64,000 nt of DNA from Cladocopium goreaui (lineage: Eukaryota; Sar; Dinophyceae; Suessiales; Symbiodiniaceae): contig CAMXCT020006749.1 of the NCBI GenBank assembly GCA_947184155.2, positions 62,001 to 126,000 of the forward strand. Direction: 5' to 3'. The translations under genes were made by a program, and so were the position numbers. Below are positions 1-10,500 of the stretch, in pieces (positions within the stretch are counted from its first letter, which is position 1; each line of letters opens with the position of its first letter). Under the pieces are notes generated by a model that saw only the letters and a program-made list of their open reading frames with translations, was not told the DNA's origin and did not search any database.

Positions 1-3000
1 AGGCATGCGGCCATGTTCTCCTTTTGCTCAGTTCCTTTCTCCCATTCAGCTTTCAGCCATGGAGGGCACTGCAAATCACTCCGTTTCTTCTTGTTGGCGA
101 CCATTCTCCGAATCCTAGCTTTAGCAGCATTGCGGAGAAGCTCCTTAGTGTTGCTATCTTTTTTCTAACCGACGAAACAATCAAGAAACTGAAACAATGT
201 TCGTCTTGATTTGGATTCATTGCAATATATTGCAATACTCTGCTTGGATCAAATCAATGCTTGCAATGGACACGACGGGTGAGCCGGGATTTAGTCGGTT
301 TCGAGTCTGGGGCTGGGTTGCATTCACCATCCAAAGTATCGGCAACTGGCCCCTGATCTGTGTCAAGTGATTCTTCCTTCATTTTGAGGTCCCCTCCAAG
401 CGCAAGAGCCAGTTGGACGGAAAGGTCATGAACAGCTACTTCCTGGGAACAATCAGAACAAGTAGTGAAGTCCGTTTTGTTTTGCTATAATGGCCAATTT
501 TTCTAGGACTAGGAATTCAAGAAGAGTCTTGAGGCAAGAATCATCATCTTGTGGTCCATCACCCACAAAGTAGTACCCATCATCAACTGCGTTCTCATAT
601 TCAAAGTCCTTTGGACGTGCTGATCCTGAAGTAGGTTCCGAAGCATCAGAAGTGGCCTGTCTCAAAACAATGACAGGAAAATAAAGCTCAAGTTCCAAAA
701 CATTTCAAATCCCAAACAACCCAAATCCAAGACAACCCAGAACACACCCTGCCTCTGAAGTATCTCCTGGAACTGTGCTCGGAGTCGGGACTTCGATGGA
801 CACACCATCTTCCTTGTCCACCTGAGGCTGGATTTGGCAGTGGACCAACCTGCTGGAAAGTCGATGAGGCCAGGGCAGTCTTGTCACCGAGTTCAAGAGA
901 GATAGCGGCAATCTGACCTTCGATATCCTCCAGCCAAAAGGGGTTGATTTGTAAACCGAAATCATCTTAAGCTGATAGCTCACTACAAGTGTACTTTGTA
1001 CATCTTTGAATCATTTGAATAGTCCTGAATTTGCTTCTGGATTGCAGCTTCATCGGCAGCCAAAGCGTCGTCCATGACTTGATTGAATCCTTCTCCCAAA
1101 CTGCCGCAAGACCAACGTTTGGACATGCCTATCTTGAGTTTCTAACAGCTTGAGCACCTGCCAAGAGGAAATTGCGATTACAATCTGTTAGTTTGAGTAT
1201 GTTCAATGAATGAAGAATTTCTCCACCCCATCTATACTGCATTTTCCATGAAGCACTTGTATCCATTTTCCCCTCAAGGTTTGCATCGTAAGGCTGTGGC
1301 TCATTCCACAGTGAATTGAGTCTCAAAGCTGGCCCTGAGTCGAACTGGGTCCTCATAGCTTATCAGTCGGTTTCGACAAAAAACCGAGTCGAACCCCAAA
1401 ATATTGCAGATTGCATATCCTGATTTTTCATTACGGGAAATTATGGGATTTGTATGGGAATTTATGGGATTTTTATGGGTTTTTTACGGGTTTTTGATTT
1501 CCAGGATTTGCTAAAATATGGGAGATGTATGGGAAGAATATGGGATTTTATGGGAAGAATATGGGATTTTACGGGAAGAATATGGGATATCCCGACTTTC
1601 GACCTTAAAAAATCGATATATTCGATCATGGGTACCGAGAAATCCAATAGTTTCCAGCATTCGATACCCAAATTCGACTCTGCAGCAAGTCAAACCTTTC
1701 TAGGTTCCAGAAAGATTCTAAAATCCATCAGGACGTGGGATGGTTTCCCGCCAGTGCTTTGGCAGGTTCAAACTTGACCCCAGCCTCAAATAGGCAACCA
1801 CCTCTGACAGTCGAGCCTGCTTGAACAGGCCCTCATCATCTTGCCAAGCTGCCTGCACAGTCGAGACCCCAGTTGGCATTGGGGATGGGTATGAGTGCCG
1901 AGTGCCACGGTTCACCAGGTCATCCCTCAAGCGAACAATAGCTTGCGCAAAAGGTCGAGGGTAATTCCTAAGCTCGGCCATTGGGGAATGCTAAGAATTG
2001 GGGCCCTGCAAGAAGCTATTAAGCACATAAACCTTTCGGATATTCCAAAGCAAACCACTACCCAAAACTGCAGAGATTTTCACAGCCAAGAAAGGGATAT
2101 GTTCTGTTGAGGGACTCTGTGCGTTTGAGTTGTGACGACCCATGCCAGCACCGCTTCCCATTTTTGTTCACATACTGGTGGCATGTGCGAATTGTATGTT
2201 TCATTTTCTTCCAGCCAACATCAAGACGAAGAATTGCCGGAGAGTTGGCCCAGGCATATTGTCTTTTAGGGCTCTTGGCTCCATACCTTGACATCCACCA
2301 AGCAACCCGGCGTACCTTATTGATTTTTTGTGATTGGAATCGATTCGGAGTGTCAAACCTTTATTGGTCATATGCTCACTAATGCGAAACTGAGGACCTA
2401 ACACTTTTCATTCCATACCATTGGTAGAGGGCATTGAGAAAATGAAGCCAAGCAGGGTAAAATTCGAGAACGCTAGATCCTGGCTGCTCCAGCACCCACA
2501 CTCCTTGCTTCGCCGTCACCAGCATGCAAAGGCATATGGTCCTGCCAAGGCGCGGAAGGCAGAGTTGGGAGATTCAGATGTCAAAAAAAAGAAGCACAAA
2601 GGTTGGCACATATGTTCCTCAGTCCTCTCTAGTAGAGTATTGGATTCATCAACCGATGGACATGACAAGCCAATACTGTTGCAAGCTGATCTCTTGCTTG
2701 TCCCCGAATTTACTGCCACCAGGGAAGAACACTTGATTCCAAACCAGCTCAATAGATCGAGCTCCATGCCCTTCATCACGAACACCACTGCGAGACTTAG
2801 TTTGGCAGATGCGCAGATGCATGCAGCATACTTACTTCAAAACTGCTCAAGCTTGATTTAAGCTGATACTTAGTTTTTTCACATATTGGATGTTAGATTG
2901 CAACTTGGAAACGCAAATCCTGCCGGTGTTGTAAGATCCATCCAGTTGGTTTTTCGACCATGTGCACCAGGATCTTGACAATAGAGCTTATCAAATCGAG

Positions 3001-3850
3001 CTGACCGGAAACCAGCCTGCCTCATCTCAAATGTGCAGGAGGCTTGGCCAGCAAAATATTCCAGCCACCGAAAGTCCTGCGCAGCAAGGTTCGCCCTGCA
3101 CAATGCTTGTAATTTATAAGAAACAGTGAGACCTGGTATAGGATCCGAATCATAGTCTCCTCTTCAAGATTGAAAAGGTTCGAAGTGAAGTATACGAGTA
3201 CTACCACTTTCAAGAATTCCTCAGCAGCCACAGGGCCCCCAAAAAACACACCAGAGATTGTAAATCTCAAAGCATCACTAAAATTGTGTGATTGGCAAGT
3301 TTAGTTTGTCAAGTTCAAGGCGCTCGTGGCGCTTTCAACTTGTTCAGTGCCCACAGCATGGAACTCAAATCCATCTCATGATCCATGGCTTCGTGGGAAA
3401 TTTCGGTGGTACTTTGAGCCAGGCAATCTTCGATATATAATATGTTTGCTATATGGTATGGATCATACTTATTATATACAATTCCACGAAACAAAGACCC
3501 TGCATCCAACACCCCTCAAGCATGACAGGAAGACGCTTGCGCTTGCAAATCGTCTTCTTCAATCGACGAGCTCTGGAGAGGCGAGGCGCCATGAGGTGAA
3601 CCTCGGGAAAGGGATCATACATGGCCTTTAGGATGTAGGCATTGGCCTTGATGGTTGATACTTTGAGTTGTAATTGCAAAATTGCAAATTAATTGATAGC
3701 GAACAATGGTGGAAGCGTTTGGAGATTAACACACTGACACTCTCAGCAAAGCCAGTTTTCGAGCCGCAAGCTGCCAGGTACCTGATACTATGGCAGCTCT
3801 CGAGACAGAGGACTGGGCATCACCAGTCAGTTTGAGATGTGCTTTCATCA
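1..3850 (-). CDS. 'WLEYFAGQ' methyltransferase-like family protein, multi-exon, 3' end off window
   Basis: I recognise a protein family that is greatly expanded in Symbiodiniaceae; its function is unknown. Minus-strand exons carry its landmarks in order: FRWLEYFAGQASCTFEMRQ (about 3100-2930), then KCSSLVAVNSGTSKRS (about 2800-2650), YGAKSPKRQYAWANSPAI and a following lysine-rich stretch ending QLKR (about 2294-2100), and NYPRPFAQAIVRLRDDL (about 1980-1890). Further exons follow near 1110-1030, 960-860 and 830-760, then 656 to about 515 (acidic), 272-442 (57 codons, starts EVAVHDLSVQLA) and 1-143 (KARIRRMVANKKK, then WLKAEWEKG). The last two match the C-terminal part of the same family, so this appears to be one gene. 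The glycine-rich FAGQ loop and the CSS motif resemble the SAM-binding loop and PC motif of C5 methyltransferases, but catalysis is inference. N-terminal exons near 3840-3320 are tentative. Exon borders in 2400-1130 are uncertain. Confidence 0.6.
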
Positions 3851-4042
3851 CAGTCACCCACTATAGCTGGCACATTGCAAAGCTTTCACATATCAAGCAG
3901 TATGAAAACTAGATTTTCCAACTTGGGTGGCTATGTTCTACATTGCAGCAAGCCCCAATATCTAAGAAGCTTGGGCTGCAAAACCCCGGCCAAAAGTCAG
4001 AAATCCTCGGATTTCCACTAAACATTCGAGATGTTCATGTTT

Positions 4043-7000
4043 TCAATCGACGTTGTGCAACCGGTACAGCGCTTCACGACCATGGGCCTTCAAGAAGTTC
4101 TCAAACTCGCGGCACTCTGCGACAGTTTTCCAACCATTGTATTGATCAACCCACAGAGCCTCAGATTCACATGCTTTAGGTTAGAAACTGTTCAGTCCAA
4201 AATGAAAACAAAGAAATGGGGTTGGATCGGACCAAACCAGGTTTGAGATTAGAAGGGCACCAGGAAAAAAAGGAACAAAAACCGGCTCCATTTCGGGACC
4301 TTTATGAGCACCAACATAAGTAAACATTTTTTTCGGCGAAGGGCATGCTGCAAGCCCAGCGCAACTGCAACGACTGATTTGCAAGCTGGTGTGCCTTGAA
4401 AGCCCGTGCGGTTGAACGAGAAGTGGCCCACATCCACCCAGGCTTCGGCTTCGTAACTCCACATGCTAACGGCACAAGCGCTGCGGGTCCAATACACTGT
4501 CAACTTGGAAAATGTAAACTCTGGCAGAGCGTCTCGAGTAGTGGCCTTCAAGGAATCCCACTCAAGCCCTTGGTAGTCGATCTTCTTTGTGAACTTCAGG
4601 ATTTTTTTCATGATGCTCTCGTCAAATTCATTGTCATGGTTGGCTGGAGCGGCAACCACCCGTTTCTTCTTCTCCTTCTTCTCTTTGAGATTGTTTTTCT
4701 TGACCTTCTGCGATGGCTTCTTTGGTGATGCCTTCACCTTCGAAGGCGGTTTGGCTGCGTGCTTCTTCTTCCGGGGCTGCTGGTCCATTTCAGTCTCAGG
4801 CATCTCCTCATTCTCCGGCTTCTTCTGTTTGGTTGACTTGGCAGGCTTGCTGGAAGAGGGGACTGGAGCCTCACAGACATGGTCACCCACCCGACGGACA
4901 TTTTCCTGAATGACTCGGGGCCTCTTCTTCTCAGTCTCCATGGTCTTGTCCTCGTTATCGTCATCCGCCTTCTTCCATAGTCCATCATCGAGCACCCACC
5001 TCTCGTACTCTTCCCACACCTCAGCATCAGTGAGTTGTGGTACCTCAGGTTCTTTCCCATGTCCATGGCCACGACCGCCACGACCACCACGGCCCCGGCC
5101 ACGTCCCCGACCCCTTTCCTTCTTCGGCTTTGCTGCAAGCTGATCTCGACGAGTCACACCCTGACGGGATAGAAGCAATCTGGTGGTGACCCTTGCTAAT
5201 TGAAACCATTTTGTTATAGAAACCAGTCTGGGGGTCACATGGCAAAACACTGCTGGTTACTTTGGGCACTGAAGGACCTTCTCAGCATGGTCAGCGAGAG
5301 CCAGAAGATCAGCAACATCCGCATCGCCGGAGGCAGGAACTGACTTGGGGACCTTGGGAACTTGAAACTTTGCTCGAAGGGTATCCGGATCCTCAACTTG
5401 TTGGACCTTCAGAGGAGAGACTTCTGGAATGGGGAGCGACGTCACATCCATGGGCTGCGTGTCTACCGTATCCACATTGCATGGTCCTAACCAGCAGGCA
5501 AAAAGTAAACCAAAACACGGACAAGTGAGCAGCGTTTGATACGAATTTTTTGAATACAAAATAATATAAACATATGCTGCATTTTGATGCATTTTGACTT
5601 TCTTGTCCTGGTGGGGCCACGGCACGTGTCACAACTCGGCCAGAATCCGCAGCCAGGTTTCCATCCACCTTCTTTTGCTTCGACGCTCGGAGCCTCACTT
5701 GTGCTGGGAACCGATGCAGACAAAGAAGAATATAAGAATTTGGGTTTCTTTTAGAAACATGCGAAAATGAAGAAAATGTAATAATTTCTTAATTGCTTTG
5801 GAAAAGACGCTTCCAGCTCGGCCTTTCGTTGCGCCAACTCTTGTAGCAAAAGATGCTTTCGGAATGCTTCATGGGCAGGATCAACTTCGTTAGGAACCGA
5901 ACATGCATTGCCTCATGTTCCACTGAAAAAAGAAGGTGGTAATGAAAGTTGATGTACATAGGAAACATTTTGAAATATCGACTAGAAACTGGGGCTCTCC
6001 GATGTTGGTTTGCTCGGCGTGGCTGCTGGTGACATTGTTGCACCAGTTTCTGGAAGGGCAGCACTTGCAATAGCCTCGGAACTCTCAGGCTGGACAGCCG
6101 GCTGCACTTCGTTCAAAGCACGAGGAGCTTCGGGGGGCACAGGTGTCTGAACTGGAGTTGCTGAAGCTCCGGCGGGCTCAGTCGAGGGATTTGCAGTAAC
6201 AATCACATCATCATCATCACTGTCATCCGAGTCGGAACCATCTTGCTGAGTACCATAGGCATCCTGCAGGGATACCCTCTTTGGGAAGCAAGGATATGAC
6301 CCAAAACCATTTTTCTAATTATTGTTCATGATATATAATATATCTGTCTCAAAATGGCGTGCCTTTTTTTGGCGCCAAAAAGGCCATTTAAGGGGAAAAA
6401 AGGGCGCACCATTTTGAGACATATCCAATTGTTTTTGACACTCATTCCTCTGAGTCTGCATCCAGATCCATTGACTTTAACTTGCGACGTATGTCCGCGA
6501 CAGTGTCCTGCCATTATCAGGGAATAGGACAAATCAAGGGCCACTTAAGATCATACTGGGATGTTTTTTTAAATGCATTCTGCATGGATCGCCTTTTTGC
6601 AAAAAAAAAATAAGAACTTGCCTGAAGCTCGGGCTTGAGGATAAGCACCATCTCTTGGAAATTGAAATCCTTGCGGGCGCAGTCGAAAGCCGACTGCTAA
6701 GAACTAAAATGGTCGTACAGTCGTACTATAATATATATGGGGTGTAGGGGTGCAGGCCCACAAAAATGCAAAAAGAATGGCACAATCAACCAACGGGTTT
6801 CATATTTCTGAAAATACAATGCATATAGTGCCAAGTGTCCAAAGATGGATCATTCCTGTTGGCCTTCCTCTTGATGAGACGAAGCATCTTGCGGAGATCC
6901 CATGCTGCATCGTCTATCTCATCATCTTGGGGGGCACGCTGGTTCTTGGAGTAAATGGTTTGAACTTCCTCACGTAATCCAGAAATATCTGGAAGCTTCA

Positions 7001-7190
7001 ACTGGCATCGGAAAAGTCGATGGAGCGGGGGAAACAGAAGATCGCTATTTTGAGTGCATTCGGGGATGGTGGCATCGGCCCCCTTGCTTTTGGGCGCAAT
7101 GACCAGAGATTCACCACGTCGAAGTCGCTCACGGACTTCATCACATTGGTCCCACTCATCACAAAGACCAGAAGTATCGAAAGCAGCCAT
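4043..7190 (-). CDS. RGG-box, lysine-rich probable nuclear protein (unidentified), about nine exons
   Basis: Not recognised by name. The start is taken as the ATG at 7190 (MAAFDTSGLCDEWDQC). Following exons read SAFDCARKDFNFQEMVLIL (about 6695-6620, GC donor GCAAGT), DTVADIRRKLKSMDLDAD (about 6515-6447), a Ser/Asp-rich then Pro/Ala-rich exon (about 6265-5995), VPNEVDPAHEAFRKHLL (about 5910-5805), LRASKQKKVDGNLAAD (about 5695-5590), PMDVTSLPIPEVSPLKV (about 5495-5270), a long exon with an RGRGRGGRGG run, an acidic stretch and several lysine-rich patches (about 5160-4340), and ALWVDQYNGWKTVAECREF ending in TGA at 4045-4043. Reading frames stay open when exons are joined at GT, GC and GA donors. 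RGG plus lysine-rich low complexity suggests RNA binding or a nuclear/nucleolar role; that is inference. The exon 1/2 junction is not settled. Confidence 0.55.
6346..6420. mobile_element. 75-bp foldback (MITE- or introner-like) in an intron
   Basis: The ends are inverted copies: GTCTCAAAATGG at 6346-6357 and CCATTTTGAGAC at 6409-6420, with imperfect pairing continuing inward for about ten more bases. It sits inside the intron between the DTVADIRR exon and the Asp-rich exon of the 4.0-7.2 kb gene. The flanks (ATATCT and ATATCC) are similar, which could be a short target duplication. No coding capacity. Confidence 0.5.
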
Positions 7191-7550
7191 GGTTGCTAGT
7201 CTAAGCCTAGCATGAACCCTCTTAAACCCAAATGTCTCACGTGGGAATCAGATTTGGATCTCATTTGCCGTGCCAGGAGCTTGAAGCAGCTGAGTTTCTG
7301 ACATCGTGGGACACACCCACCGCGGGGCTTGGATATGTGCTTGAGATGCGGCAAAAAGTGGGAAATTGCTCCAAATCCAGGTTTTCGACAGTAAAGTCAG
7401 GTTTTCAGCAGAAAACAGATCATAACCAGGTTCTCGACCCTCGTCCCGATTTTTCTTGGGATATGGATTTGCAAGGTATATATACATTATATACATATTT
7501 GTGATGTTCCATCATTTTCCCAAATTAATTCGATTTTCTAAGCTCAAGGC

Positions 7551-10500
7551 TGGAACTTTCGAGATGGCCGCAAGACCACCGGGCACATCACTGAACTTCA
7601 GACCCAGAGAAGGGCTCAAGTAACCTATCACATTCTGTGACATTGGAAGTGGATGTGCATGACCCGTATAAACTCTGGAGCTTCACACTCACAACACCAC
7701 ACAACATCTCACAACACCACACAACATCTCAAAACACTACACAACATCTCAAAACACTACACAACATCTCAAAACATCACATAACATCTCACAATGTCTC
7801 ACAACATCTCAGAACATACAGCCCGAATATTGCATCACTTCAGAAATCCTCCAAGTCAAGCATGGTGAAACTGGATGTAAAGTCATGTCAGTGAGTCAAC
7901 TACGATGTCAAAATACGTCATACTTTGATAATATGATATCATGTGATATCATATCATATGATATCATAATATGAGGCTGACATGTCGTTCTTCAAAAGTT
8001 AAAAAAGTTGATCGCACCTGGAAATTTGTAGTATTCTGGGACGATATAGCCCATTGTCGCGAACATTGCCACCCTGCCGTGCTTGATCTCAACTGCTCGG
8101 CGTCTTCGGAATGTGGCTGCATCTGCGTTGGCGTTCAATCCGAGGGGATCCCAGTAACCGATGGGTGCCTGCACACCAAGGTCAGTGGAGGAGACGGTTG
8201 CTGACGAAGAGGAAGTAGACGTAGACTTGGAGCCACCAAAGGATCCGGCGCCCATTCCTCCATCAACGGATCCAGCACCTCCCTTGAACAGCACATCCTG
8301 CGTGGATGCACGGAGAGGAGAATCAGCGTAGTTGGCCCAATCGCCCCATGCAGATCCGGTCAAACCTCAGGACAACTTACATCAACTCGCACCTTGCACA
8401 GCGAACCGCAGCGAATCACAAAAGCTCGGTAACCTCTCCAAACAGTGAAACAACTCGCGATATCTACAACATTCTACAACACATTTGCTCCGCAACGGTA
8501 CAACATGTTCCAACATGTTCCAACATGTTCCAACATGCTCCGAAGTGGTTCAACTGGAGGGTGGCGCTAAACCCCAGGTTCGCCTACACCCAAAGAACAC
8601 ACCCAAACAATATCATATACTTGTCATCATACTTGTCATCAGAGGATGAATGAAAACACTGGCTATACGCAGCGATTTTGACTTTAGGTTTTTCGGATTG
8701 AGGGTTTTAATTTAGGGTTTAGGTTTTTCGGGTTTTAGGGTTTTAGGTTTTGGAAGGTAAAAAATCGCAAGCCCTACGCAGGGATTTGAGCATGTCAAAG
8801 GATATGCGGAATCCGATGCGGGCAAACGTGGGGTTTGCAGCGAACATGTTAAAACCTATGTTGAAGCTCCAAAAGCGCTGGAGATTGACTGGAAATGCCG
8901 AAAGGACAATGACAATAAGATCACACGACACTTGAAACACGCAAAGAACATGCAAAGAACATGCAAAGAACATGCAAAGAACATGCAAAGAAAAAGAACG
9001 CGCAAAGAACATGCAAAGAACATGCAAAGAACATGCAAAGAACATGCAAAGAACATGCAACACGCTGAGCACAACACCATCTTGAAAGAACATACCGATA
9101 ATGGCCATCATTGCCAGACGTCCGTTTGCAAGTTCAGCATTCAACTTGGATTTCTTCACCGCGGGGTCAGAGACCTTGCCCAGGAAGGTAGGAAATCCAA
9201 CGCCATAGTCGCCCGGAGTTCCAGACATGGTGGCATCCTTCATGAAGCCCAAGCCATACTTTCCAGAGAAGAACCCAGATCCCTCAATCAAGCCAATGAA
9301 CCACAGGATCTGGTACCAGCCAAGCGCCTCAACTCGTGCACGGAGATATTCATGCTGGAACATGCTGGAGCACGTGAATGCATTGCAACATATCTAAGAT
9401 GATCTAAGTACATCCAATCACTAGTCACATCTAGTCAACAGCTTTCCGCAACAAACTGCAGTGGCGTGAGAGATCATGACATTTCATGAAAGTGAGTGTT
9501 GCAGCATGCTTCATGTCATGATATGTCATTATACGCCTGTATATTATAATATGTATATAATAATATATATATATTATGTATATATACATTATATACATAT
9601 TTGTGATTTTCCATCATTTTCCCAAATTAATTCGATTTTCTAAGCTCAAGGCTGGAACTTTCGAGATGGCCGCAAGACCACCGGGCACATCACTGAACTT
9701 CAGACCCAGAGAAGGGCTCAAGTAACCTATCACATTCTGTGACATTGGAAGTGGATGTGCATGACCCGTATAAACTCTGGAGCTTCACACTCACAACACC
9801 ACACAACATCTCAAAACACTACACAACATCTCAAAACATCACATAACATCTCACAATGTCTCACAACATCTCAGAACATACGGCCCGAATATTGCATCAC
9901 TTCAGAAATCCAAGTCAAGCATGGTGAAACTGGACGTAAAGTCATGTCAATGAGTCAACTACGATGTCAAAATACGTCATAATATGATATCATATGATAT
10001 CATATCATATGATATCATATCATATGATATCATAATATGAGGCTGACATGTCGTTCTTCAAAAGTTAAAAAAGTTGATCGCACCTGGAAATTTGTAGTAT
10101 TCTGGGACGATATAGCCCATTGTCGCGAACATTGCCACCCTGCCGTGCTTGATCTCAACTGCTCGGCGTCTTCGGAATGTGGCTGCATCTGCGTTGGCGT
10201 TCAATCCGAGGGGATCCCAGTAACCGATGGGTGCCTGCACACCAAGGTCAGTGGAGGAGACGGTTGCTGACGAAGAGGAAGTAGACGTAGACTTGGAGCC
10301 ACCAAAGGATCCGGCGCCCATTCCTCCATCAACGGATCCAGCACCTCCCTTGAACAGCACATCCTGCGTGGATGCACGGAGAGGAGACTCAGCGTAGTTG
10401 GCCCAATCGCCCCATGCAGATCCGGTCAAACCTCAGGACAACTTACATCAACTCGCACCTTGCACAGCGAACCGCAGCGAATCACAAAAGCTCGGTAACC

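Noticed and set aside
7690-7812. CRISPR-like regular repeats
   Set aside because: Units are contiguous without unique spacers and lie in a eukaryotic intron; this is a minisatellite.
8750-8880. Possible extra LHC exon with FAANPTFARIGFRISFDML
   Set aside because: The FFQDG and LTGSAWGD exons join perfectly without it and the result matches the known family; the piece is intronic.
8932-9402. 156-codon plus-strand frame over the LHC exon
   Set aside because: Antisense shadow of the 9078-9327 LHC exon extended through the GCAAAGAACAT repeat.
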